Source: Dichotomocladium elegans (lineage: Eukaryota > Mucoromycota > Mucoromycetes > Mucorales > Lichtheimiaceae). From it: a stretch of DNA of 64,000 nt. A program made the translations under genes and the position numbers. Location: contig JAIXMN010000006.1 of NCBI GenBank assembly GCA_025716815.1, positions 310,001-374,000 on the forward strand. The letters are read 5' to 3'. Within the stretch, counting starts at the first letter, position 1. Every line of letters starts with the position of its first letter. This document shows, in pieces, positions 22,176-31,878 of the stretch. The notes under the pieces are model-generated. The model did no database searches. It was not told where the DNA came from and worked only from the letters and a program-made list of their open reading frames with translations.

Positions 22176-24374
22176 ATGGCCCAACCCCACCGCCCCGTCA
22201 TTCCCGAAGGCATGCGCACTGGCCACAGCATTGACCGCACTGGCCGTATAATTGGGGTGAAATCGTCCATACGGGGCATCGGCTGGCGACAGCAGTACCG
22301 TGAACATCTGTATCAGTTGGTTGACCTTGTCCACAACACCACAACACAGGCGTACGCGTTCGCCAAATATATTTTCATCAACGAGGCAGCGCGCGATCCA
22401 ACTTTTAACATCCAGGAAAACATCACGGAGAAGTTCTTTTCAGAAGTTTGGCTCTCCATGGTTAACAAAGCCGAACGCCGCACCCAAGGTGAAACTGCCC
22501 GCATCCGAGAACTAATTAACCGCCACAAGGATGAGTACCTTCGGATATCCGGATACGACAGGCCTGCGTTCCCTTATTCCCAGCAATGTTCTTCTTACGA
22601 AGGCACCAAGATTTATACTGCTTACGTGAATAATGTCCACATGCGGTTCGGGCAACACCTTCGGCGTGTCATCAATGTCATCCTGAATCTTCGTCAGCGA
22701 AAAGCCGACCGCAAGCGAGAGTTAATCGCACAGGGCCTAAGCCCCGATCAAGTACGCCAGGACCTTTATGAAACCATCACCCGGCATGCCACAGGATTCA
22801 AGCTAGCAATTGCCCGTCGAGGTGTTTTGAGGGAAGACATTAACGCCGAACCTGGATTTCTTCGGGAAGCATACGATATCCTACAACCTGTCTTAAACGC
22901 TTACCCCCGAAACCACCAATTCCAACACCAGAGTATCTATTACGACGCCAAGGCCAATCCTGTTAAGCATTTCAACGCCTTCTTCCAGCTTGCACGCGTT
23001 TGTCAACAGAACGGAATACGCGGATTCAACTGTTTTCCACTTCGTCGCTCGTGGTCACCATGCTACATGGAGATCGATACGAAAATCCTTTGCTACCATA
23101 TCCTGGGCTGCAAAATGGAATCCCACACAAGCAATATGGAGTACTGGAGACGTGTTGTAAACCTGAAATCAAGAGCTTTCAAACCCCAAGAATCCGAGCT
23201 GCTCCAATTCCGTGGGACTATTCACACTGACGGCGTCGGTGTTACTGTGTTCAAGAAGACAAATGGCCTTCAATCGGGTTTCGGACAGAGATTTGGCATC
23301 CAGAGCGAAGATATCGAATACGTCACCCCACAGATACTCCGGAACGAAGACTATAGAGGACAATGGGTCACCATTGATCCTGGCAGAAGGGACCTGTTGT
23401 ATTGCGTTCATGAGAACTCGTCACCCGACAACCACCAGACCTTCCGATATACAAAGCAGCTTCAAGATCATACACGGAAGACCAAACGGTACCGCAGACT
23501 CCGAGAACGACTCAAGTTAGAGCGACCCGAGGTCGCGTTGGCTGAGCAGAATCTATCTCAATTTCAAAGTTATACGCTTTCCGTGCCCAACTACGACGGA
23601 TACCTCGCCGCCAAGAATCGGGTCTCTGTAGTTCTCAAGTCTTTCTATGCGACAACCACTACGAACCACCCGAACCCGCAATTTCTTTTTCGAAAACTTC
23701 GCCTGTCAGCGTTTTACAAGAAGCAGCAAGCAGATGAAAAGCTTCTGGATTCTTTGAATGCGAAGTTTGGCAGTAGATCCGTTTTCGTGATGGGAAATTG
23801 GTCTGCGCCGCATACAAGATATCACGAGCCTATCCGTGGTGTCGGCTTCCGGCGGCTGTTGAAGAAGAACAATTGCAATATTTATTTGGTCGACGAGTAC
23901 AAGACAAGCAAGTGCTGCCCTGTATGTGACAATGAAAGCCTTGCTACCTTTAAAATGGTTCCTAATCCACGCCCATATCGACGACCCGACAATCCGCTCA
24001 CGATCTGCCATGGCCTGCTACGGTATGAAGGACGGGCATGTTGTGTTATACTTCCAAAAGATTATAATACAGTATTTTGATGTTTCAATAGATGCACAAA
24101 TCAAAACTGTACAGCAGGCATGGCAGAGGGTGTTTGTCAACCAAGGTTATGGAACCGGGATCTGGCGGCGGCTCTCAACATGCATCATATCCTCCGGGGT
24201 CTTCGGGAAGATGGTATCATCCCAGCAAGGTTCCAGAGAAGAAATGCTGCACAAGCATCCGCAGCTGGTGGAAGACCACACTCACCTGAACCAGAGCAGC
24301 GCAGCGTGAGACCACGACGGGCAAGGCCAGGAAGGCCACGAGGTGCACGCTCTGGTGGGTCGAGACGACCGTAA
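22176..24374 (+). CDS. Fanzor: eukaryotic TnpB-like RNA-guided nuclease (RuvC fold)
   Basis: Two exons (22176-24022, 24092-24374) joined through a GTATGA...CAATAG intron give 709 residues. The RuvC-like core shows IDPGRRDLLYCV with D401 (RuvC-I), a GNWS strand where other Fanzors have GDWS, and DEYKTS with E574, which matches the relocated glutamate reported for Fanzors. The RuvC-III motif is WNRDLAAALNM with D639. A zinc ribbon is split by the intron: C581-x2-C584 and C617-x4-C622. The N-terminal 380 residues are helical and basic (HNTTTQAYAFAKY, LRQRKADRKRE), fitting the REC/WED region. A proline/arginine-rich tail follows RuvC-III. There is no stop or frameshift, so it is probably functional. 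It is an element cargo, not a host gene. Fanzor1-like rather than Fanzor2 is inferred from size. Confidence 0.93.
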
Positions 24375-24393
24375 CCCCAACCAAGAATTTTCC

Positions 24394-24462
24394 GCGTCAG
24401 TTATCGCTGACGCACCCAGGATAACCACAGCCCTTCGGGGCAAGCCCCCTTCCTTTGGAAGG
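24394..24462 (+). ncRNA. Candidate Fanzor guide RNA (omega/fRNA-like) hairpin cluster
   Basis: Starting 20 nt after the Fanzor stop there are three hairpins in 69 nt. They are a 7-bp stem GCGTCAG/CTGACGC (24394-24413), a GCCC-TTCG-GGGC stem with a UUCG loop (24430-24441) and CCTTCC-TTT-GGAAGG (24448-24462). GGGGC/GCCCC can form an alternative pairing between the last two. TnpB and Fanzor guide RNAs are known to lie at the 3' end of the nuclease gene and extend into the element end, where the guide begins. The position and fold fit that, but the exact 3' end and guide are unknown. Confidence 0.55.
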
Positions 24463-24837
24463 ACGGTGTGTTGTAAGTCAACGGGATTGGAGAAGGCATA
24501 GTGTTTTCTGCTGACTAACAGGGTTTCATCCATGGATGCGAAATCTTTTTACCTATTGATACGACAAATTTATATAATTCTATGCGACATTCTTCTTGTA
24601 TTTTGCACGACATTATTTTATCTTGTTTACGAAATTTATTTTTGAAAATAAAGTATACAAACGTATGGCGCTGGGCGTCGTTAATAAACCCATTTTTGAA
24701 AATATAAAAGAAATTGATTGGATTGGGATAGGCAGGCAAGATGACGTAGTTGTTCGACGACTACCCCCGCCAAATTTTTGAGTGGCGTGCGTGGGTGGGA
24801 TATTCGTAAACGCAACAACAATCTCTCCCCACTCTCA

Positions 24838-26463
24838 ATGGCTTCGAGGCTCTTTACCAATACCCTTCAAGCTCGTGCTGGCTTGACCAAGCAGGTAATG
24901 CCGGAGGTGGGATGCTCCATTGGCTGCGCTTGTTAATTCTTTTTCTCGTTTCATGTAGTTCGTCAGACCTCTTGCCACGGCTGCCCAGCAGACTACTCGT
25001 ACCACTGTCCTCTCGAATGGCCTGACGATCGCCACCGAGGAATCCTCTGGTCCTGCCACTGTTGGCGTCTATATCGGCGCTGGTTCGCGCTCCGAGACCA
25101 AGCAGACCAGCGGCGCTGCCAATTTGGTTCAGCGTGTTGCCTCTCAGGTAGAGTGCTTACCGGGGGGGGTTTATAACACACACACACGCACACACACACA
25201 CACCCAGAAAAAGGAGAGACACAGGCGCGGAATGGCGACGAGGAGGAAAAAACATATACACACAGAAATAAGACGAACGCGTTCCGCTCACGCTTTTTTT
25301 TAATATTCTACCCCAACAGAATGCCAAGGTTGTGGGTGGAGAATTGACCTCGGGCACGACGCACGATCAGACGTTCTACACCGCAAAGACCTTGGACGCA
25401 GCCAAGTCGGTTGATATTCTCGCGGGTCTTGTTCAGAACTTAAAGTTTGATAACCTCGAAGCGCAGCGTGCTGCTGTGCTGAATCAGACGCCGTCGATGG
25501 AGGATGTTGTCTTTGAGCACCTGCACGCGACAGCGTTCCAGGGCACGAGCCTTGGCTTGCCGGTGGCGGGTTTGAATGTCGAGAATTTGACGGAACAGGA
25601 CCTGAGCAACTTTGTGCGGGAGCACTACACTGCGGATCGCATTGTGTTGGCCGGTGCCGGCAATGTCGACCACGATACGCTTGTCAAGTTGGCCGAGAAG
25701 AGCTTCGGCGGTCTTGCTCGCGGTGGCGCGGCCGCGCAGACGCAGCAGCAGCCTTCGTTCACGGGTTCTGAGATCCGCATCCGTGATGATCTTGCCGCTG
25801 CCGCGCATGTTGCGCTTGCGGTCGAGGGTGCTCCTTTCTTGAGCGCCGATTATCTCAACCTCCTGGTGATGCAGGCCATCGTGGGCGCCTGGGACAGCTC
25901 GCTGGGCGGCGCTGCCAACCTCTCGTCGCGCCTCTCGACGGTTGCTAACAACAACGGTCTCGCCGATTCCTTCGCTGCCTTCACCAAGGGCTACAAGGAC
26001 ACTGGTCTCTGGGGCATGTACTTTGTCACCCGTAACCGAGACCAGATCGACGACATGGTCCACTTTTTGCAGAAGGAATGGAACCGCCTCTCGACCTCTG
26101 TCACTGCCAGCGAGGTCGAGCGTGCCAAGATCCAGGTCAAGGCCAGCCTTTTGCTGAGCCTCGACTCCACCGATGCCGTTGTTAAGGACATTGGCACTCA
26201 GGTCCTGACCACCGGCAAGCGCTTGAGTGCCGACGAAGTGGCTCAGGCTATCAGCAAGATTTCGGTGAAGGATGTCCGCAAGACGGCCGAGAAGTACATT
26301 TGGGATCAGGAGGTTGCAGTTGTGGGTGCTGGTCCCATTGAGTGCTTAACCGACTACACTCGCGTCCGTGGCAACATGGCCTATAACAGGTAAACAAGGC
26401 GAAAATAAATAACAAAAAGGAGAAGCATCCCTAATCCATGACTTTTTTCATTTTAGATTCTAA
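24838..26463 (+). CDS. QCR1: Cytochrome bc1 complex core protein 1 (COR1/QCR1)
   Basis: Four exons (24838-24894, 24959-25147, 25320-26389, 26457-26463) give 440 residues. The N-terminus (MASRLFTNTLQARAGLTKQF) is a mitochondrial presequence, split by intron 1. The body is an M16 peptidase-like pair of domains: RTTVLSNGLTIATEE, VGVYIGAGSRSE, then SGAANLVQRVAS where active MPP-beta carries HxxEH. The missing zinc site argues for the structural core 1 subunit of complex III rather than the processing peptidase. Later conserved parts are NVENLTEQDLSNFVREHY and AHVALAVEGAPF. The last exon codes only the end of one codon, Phe and stop. The Fanzor element ends about 185 bp upstream, so its promoter borders the insertion. 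Confidence 0.95.
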
Positions 26464-26969
26464 ACTGCTTTTTCCTTGGAGTAATTATTATAATGGGGTT
26501 GTTAGACCTTCCATACGCACCGGCGCTTGCGCATACACACACATACACACACACCCCTAAACTGACCGACGCCTTTTCTTTTTCACACACACACACTCGC
26601 ACGATCTTTCTCTCTTCTTTCTTTCTGGCTGCTTTGATAATAATAAAAATAGAAAGTTATCACGCTTCGTCTTTGCTGTGACGTTTCGTTTGGGTATGTA
26701 GCACAGACATGGATTGCTTGCATGACATCACTAAGTTGCCTGAGCAAGGGAGGACGGAAAGACTGGATTCGAGCCAGGGTTTTATATGAATGAATTGTCT
26801 GGCTGCTTCTCTCTCCCCGATTTGGTATAGCGTAGTACATCTTCTAGGTCACCCTTGCCAAGGCTTTTTTTTTGGGGGGGGAGGGGTGGAGAGCAGGAGC
26901 ATATAAGACTCGCGCATTTTTTTTTTTACTGCAGCGCGTCTTTCTCTATTTCTTTCGCTTTCAACAACC
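26464..26969. promoter_or_regulatory. COR1-PMP3 spacer with PMP3 core promoter
   Basis: About 500 bp with CA microsatellites near 26530-26600. ATATAAG at 26901-26907 lies 63-69 nt before the PMP3 ATG and is a plausible TATA element. A pyrimidine-rich leader follows. No gene is seen. Confidence 0.45.
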
Positions 26970-27405
26970 ATGGCTTTGACTGCTTCAGATATTTGCAAGT
27001 TTATTCTAGGTAAGTTGGAGCTTTTTTTTTTCTTTCTTTCAGTGAGTGGCGGTGGTGGTGGTGTTATTGAAGCTAATGCGTACGGTTTGCGTCCTGTAGC
27101 TGTCATCCTCCCTCCCCTCGGTGTCTTTGCTGAACGAGGTATATAACAAGAGAGAGAGGTTACAAGCATTCGATACTTACAAAAAAAAAACCGCAAATCC
27201 CCCCGTCCCGGGTTGTGTGTTTTTCTTTCTCCCGTAGGCTGCACTGTGGATGTCTTGATCAACATCGGTCTCACCATCCTTGGCTGGATTCCTGGTAAGT
27301 GTGGATCCATATCTACGTGTGGTGATTTTGAACAAACGCTTATATGCGTCATCCTGGATAATAATAGGCGTGCTTCATGCCTTTTACATCATTCTCAAGT
27401 ATTAA
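26970..27405 (+). CDS. PMP3: Plasma membrane proteolipid 3 (PMP3/SNA family)
   Basis: Four small exons (26970-27009, 27100-27138, 27238-27294, 27368-27405) give 57 residues, the normal size. The two helices AVILPPLGVFAERGC and LINIGLTILGWIPGVLHAFY are diagnostic of the UPF0057/PMP3 family. The protein sits in the plasma membrane and influences membrane potential and cation tolerance. It is entirely missed by frame searches because no exon exceeds 57 nt. Confidence 0.96.
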
Positions 27406-29220
27406 TCCAACGTTGCAATACCCTTTCCGAAATTACATATACGTCGTATAAATCAATCGATTGAATATATACATTGTCAACCTACTCTATGCAGTTCAAC
27501 GGGAAACGTGTGTATATATATATGTATGTGTGTGAGCATCACCCATGGGATCTTGTGATCTTTTTGTAAAAAGTTCCTATCGAGTCGAACAAGCTAAGCA
27601 ACAGCACAACTCCGCCTCTCGCCATACTACTGCCTGCGCCTCGGGAGGACACGTACCCTTTCTCTCTCTCACTCTCTCTCACTCTATTATCTTCTCCCTC
27701 GGGAATTTGCATCTCTCCTAAAAATGAGTCGATCTCGCGAGGGGATGTGTGTACGTGTGTGTGTAAGTTTCAAAATCATCTATTTTTCTCGCTGCCGGGC
27801 GACCGAAGCGTTTGCATGCTTGCTAAACTCAGAAGGTTCTTTGCTGTGCGACTGGAGAGTTGTCCTCTAACCCCCTCCCCCCCCAACACCCACACACACA
27901 CGCATACACCCCGACAAAACCGTGAAGGTTACGCAAAGGCTGGCCCTTCATTTTTTTTTTCGGGGGTGGGGGCTCCCCCCTTTCCATCCACTTGTTTTAC
28001 TAGGAGTCGACGTTTGATAGGCGGTGGTGATGATGGGGTGGTGGTGGTTGAGGGGGTGGGAGGTTGTTGTGCAGAGGCTGCCCAATTTCGTCTCTCGTGG
28101 AGGTTCTTCGCCCTTTCAGGTGATCGAATCCCCTCCCAATCTTTCATGCAAAAAGCGGTTATTCAGGGAACCTGTTCTCCGATCGTTTTCCCGGCCTGCC
28201 AACCCACCCAACCCCCGAGGGGAGGCAAGACCCCACTCGTTATTTTGGGATAAACAATCCGGATCGGATTTTGATCATTGCGCCGCGCACGGATGCCTAA
28301 AAACACCAACAAGATGCTCGGCAAGTTCATCTTTTCAAACGCTCCCACCCCCCGGGGGATTGTTTGCTGCTATTGTACCGGTCAAGCGAAAAGGATGGGT
28401 GGTGGTGGAGAGAACAATTGAAAAGGCACAGACCAAGTGGAATCTTGGCACAGCATTTTTTTAAACTACCTAATCTCCTCATCTTGGCGTTGGGAAACCA
28501 AAACAGACGCATTTCTTTTTTCAGCCTGCCAAAAACAGACACAGGGACCAAGAATAATGCCTTGACTGGAGCCGCAGCAATGAGGGGTGGGGTACATTGG
28601 AACTTTTGAAAGAAGAAGAAACTTGTGCTTGTCAACAAGGCAACCGGCCTCTCTGTAATGGTTTTCGATACCACCACCACCGCCACCACCAAGACAAAAA
28701 TGGCCGGACCATTCTGGGGCCATACCGGCCCAGCCCGTCCATCAGGCATCATGTCATGTAGTTCCAGCATCCCCTCACCCCGCCCCGCAGTCATTCAACC
28801 AGCCAGCTTTCTGCTGTGAATGCGACACCTCGAAAATAAATAAAAAAGTGAGCGAAAACCCGACCGTGAGATGGTGGTGGTGAGGATGGGAAGCTTATTT
28901 ATGCTCACATACGGAATGGTGTGTGCTGCTGAACAGTACAGTACTATGCGCATCGCTGCTGAGAAGGTAATGGGATATATAGAACATTATAATGTTGAAT
29001 GCATTGGTTTTGGGAGAGAGTGGGGAAGTAGAGGGGAAAGGGAAAAATGTTTTAATCGCCGCGAGCACACGCGTATTTAGAGAGAGAGCATATACGCGAC
29101 GGCGCGCACGCGCGCGCGCGCGCGGAGGATAGGGGTAGGGGGGAGGGCAAGTTGAGTGTGAATGTGTGGATGTGAGAGCGGGGGAGCGCGGGTGAGCCGT
29201 GTTTTGTTGTACTCCTGAAT
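27406..29220. other. 1.8-kb spacer without recognised gene
   Basis: Low-complexity sequence dominates: CT repeats (27660-27690), CACACA (27890-27905), GGT/GGTGG tracts, and a GC dinucleotide run at 29101-29124. Several open frames exist on both strands, but they are made of low-complexity residues and show no domain or consistent splice structure. Confidence 0.5.
29101..29124. repeat. GC dinucleotide microsatellite
   Basis: An alternating CG/GC run about 100 nt upstream of the SANT/U-box copy A start codon. Such alternating purine-pyrimidine tracts can adopt Z-DNA. No other annotation. Confidence 0.7.
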
Positions 29221-31607
29221 ATGGTACGCGCCAAAAAGCAATCCACCCCAGAGGAAGAACGACCGACGTCCAAGTTTCTCAAAGAAGGTAAATGAGCCCT
29301 GTCGCTCAGTACACACAACGATCAGGGGGGAACTGGCTTGTGACTTGTTCCATAACACAGAAATCACTGCGCCATGCAAGTCGATGCGATCCTTGCGATG
29401 GAATGAGGCGGCCATTCCCAATGCCATTGAAATCCGTCCCATTTTGGCAAGTCATTTGAAATGCTCATTCAACTGTGATCGCATGTGTTCATTCAAAACC
29501 CCAATCACGTTAGGCAAAGCTGCGCAATCTCAAGCTTGGCATGGCGGGTGCCAACGACGCGGAACCTGATGATTTCTGGAAACTCTCGAGTATGGAGACG
29601 TACGTTTTTTTTTTGTTCTTGCGGGAGAAGCACTTGAACGATATTCTTTCCTCTTTCCCTCTTTTTTTTTGGGGGAGGAGCCAGCGTTATGGTCCATGGA
29701 ACGTACGGAAGGGGCTCACATAGACCTGTTTTATACTGTAGTGAGGAAATCGAAACCGTCAGAAAGGAAAATGTCTTTGGCGAAGAAGTGACAGAGGCAG
29801 ATATGGACATCATCCAGAAGCGAGTCGCTCTGCAGCAGCGGCAGTTTGCCGAGTTTGAGAAGCGCGACAAGGCACGCAAATACAAAAAGATCAGGAACAT
29901 GTTCGACTACGTAACGGCAGAGGAGATGGATGAGATGCTTGACGACTGCTCCAATGACGAGGTAAAATGTTGACGTTACTGGGTGGGGGGGAGTTCAAAC
30001 GGACCCTTGCTGACGATCTTATGCTATTGGCCTTGCACTCGGGGTTGGGTGGGTGGGATTCTCAGGATGAGGTGATTGTGCGGCTGACGCAGACCGGATA
30101 TCTGCTTGGGATCCGCAAAATCATTGCAACGAAGCACGCACCCGAAGTGGAAACCCAACGTAAGGAATACATAGATGAGAGCGGGGCCATTAATACGTTG
30201 CTCATGCGTGTGTGTGTGTGTGTGTGGCGGGGCGGGGCGTTGACAGATAACATGATGAGCGCCGAGCAACAGGCAGCATATCAGCAGCTTCTCAAAAAGC
30301 GCTCCGAGACGCTCAAGAAAACAACGAATGACACGGCCAAGAAGCAATACCGTATGGGTGGGCGCCTCGGGCTCGATGACGCACTCAAGCAGGTGCAGGA
30401 GAATAAGATTGATCCCGAAAAGGCATTCGAGGGCTGGTCACAGGCGCGTATCAGAGCCTACCAGATGATTGATCAGAACCCAAACAGCTACTACTATCGC
30501 TTCAATGCGCCTGGCGAAGTCCAGCGCAAGGGTCAGTGGGCCGAGGACGAGAGGAAGCTCTTTTTTGAGCGGCTCGAGGAGGTCGGTGCAAATGGCCAAT
30601 GGGGAATCTTCGCGATGAAGATCCCTGGCCGGGTTGGATACCAATGCTCCAACTTTTACCGTCTCCTTGTCGAGACGGGCGAGATAAACGACCCAAACTA
30701 TGTCCTCGATGAGAAGGGCAAGGCACACTACCTGTTCGACAAGAAGACTGCAAACGGCCAGGTCGAGAAGACTTTCCGAACCCACAGCAAACATGGCACT
30801 GGCCGTGGATCGGGCATCCCTTCGTCATCAGCCACTGCTGCGGCGAGCCCGTCCCAGACAGCAACAACAGCAACAACAACACGGAGAAGAGCGTCACCTA
30901 GCACAGCTACATCGTCCGTGGCAGACAGGAAGACTAGGAAGAGAAAGAAGCGGACGCGAGGATGGGATAGCAACGACGACGAATCGGATGATTTTGAGGA
31001 CTACAACGATGATTCAGGCACATACACCATGAGTCTAAGGACAACACGACGCACGCGGTCACGTCTGGCCGAGGAAGGCACCTACAATGAAGACGCCAAT
31101 CAGGAAGACGAGCTTGATGAGAACGGCGATGAGGAGATGGACGAGAATCCATTACCGGGTTTTGTGGACCCTATCACGCTCGACGAAGTTGTTAAGCCCG
31201 CCATTTCCAAGTACGGCCATGTGATGGGGTAAGTGTTTTACGTTAGGCTGAGATGGTCAACGCATTAAAGTGACTCATTATCATCACCTGTAGCTATGAT
31301 AGTTGGGTGCGTTGTCTGACGAACTGGGAAGGCAAGAAAAATATCTGTCCGTTGACAAAGAATCCGTTGACAAAGCGAGATCTTGGTACGTGTATAGATA
31401 GATGTACATCACCTGCAGCAGCATGGCTCACCTGTCTGTCTACGTTTTTGTATATATATATATTACATAGTGATCTTGACTTGGGAAAACATTGAGGAAT
31501 ACAGGTAAAAAAAAAGACAGTTAGTTGGGAGCGCGCGCGCGCCATAATTACTCTTGGGATTTACTGACGTTGTCTGTGTCTGTAGAGACAAAATTATCAA
31601 CATGTAA
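29221..31607 (+). CDS. SANT/Myb-like plus U-box-like protein, copy A
   Basis: Nine exons (29221-29287, 29361-29446, 29514-29599, 29742-29961, 30066-30159, 30247-31228, 31294-31385, 31471-31504, 31586-31607) give 560 residues. The middle holds a helical EEMTEADMDIIQ-like coiled segment and a SANT/Myb-like domain (QWAEDERKLFFERLEEVG...GQWGIFAMKIPGR). A Ser/Thr/Arg-rich linker with KKRKK-type basic motifs follows. The C-terminus is a modified-RING/U-box-like module: PGFVDPITLDEVVKPAISKYGH, then CPLTKNPLTKRDL and a final helix. Such an order suggests a chromatin-linked ubiquitin ligase, which is inference. The second intron uses a GC donor (GCAAGT). A paralogue lies inverted at 39333-41677. Confidence 0.85.
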
Positions 31608-31878
31608 ATAATAAACCAACCAACTTCTTATATCTCCTTCTTTTTCTTTTTAATTATCAACACCAAGTCGTGTCAAGATAATCGAATTAGAGTGGAAGGA
31701 AAGAGAACAGTTTCCATAGAAATGATGGGAGGAGGGTGGATGCGCGCGGATATACATAGGAGATGCTGGGGCGAACTCTGCCTCGGCTATTTGTTGAATA
31801 CAAGTAAAGGAAGATAAATGATATATATATATATACATACATACAACGAACCAAACTAAAGAATGGGTGGGAGGGCGG
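31608..31878. other. Convergent 3' spacer
   Basis: Short spacer between the stop of copy A and the stop of the DUF8032 gene. AATAATAAA-like signals lie just after 31607 and an AT microsatellite lies near 31822-31835. Confidence 0.5.

Larger units (their letters stand above)
20711..24653. mobile_element. About 3.9-kb mobile element carrying Fanzor
   Basis: The left edge (20711) and right edge (24653) are both flanked by TATA. The ends are imperfect inverted repeats, 17 of 26 positions by eye, with shared ATTTT, AAAAT and TCG blocks. Inside the left edge TCGCA occurs six times on the plus strand (20731-20850). Inside the right edge TGCGA occurs at 24537 and 24583, with near copies TACGACA, CACGACA and TACGAAA. 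Thus the subterminal motif is inverted between ends. Contents are a broken transposase, a nested MITE, Fanzor and hairpins. Exact borders are inferred and could shift by tens of bases. Confidence 0.6.

Noticed and set aside
24838..26463. COR1 read as mitochondrial processing peptidase beta
   Set aside because: The HxxEH zinc site is replaced by ANLVQRV, so the core-1 subunit is the better call.
26755..26790. ATTCGAG loop inside a CTGG/CCAG stem resembling a tRNA T-arm
   Set aside because: The stem is only 4 bp with the wrong loop start, and there is no D or anticodon arm upstream.
27747..28464. Open frames of 146-168 codons on both strands
   Set aside because: Composition is dominated by microsatellite translations, with no domain and no splice support.
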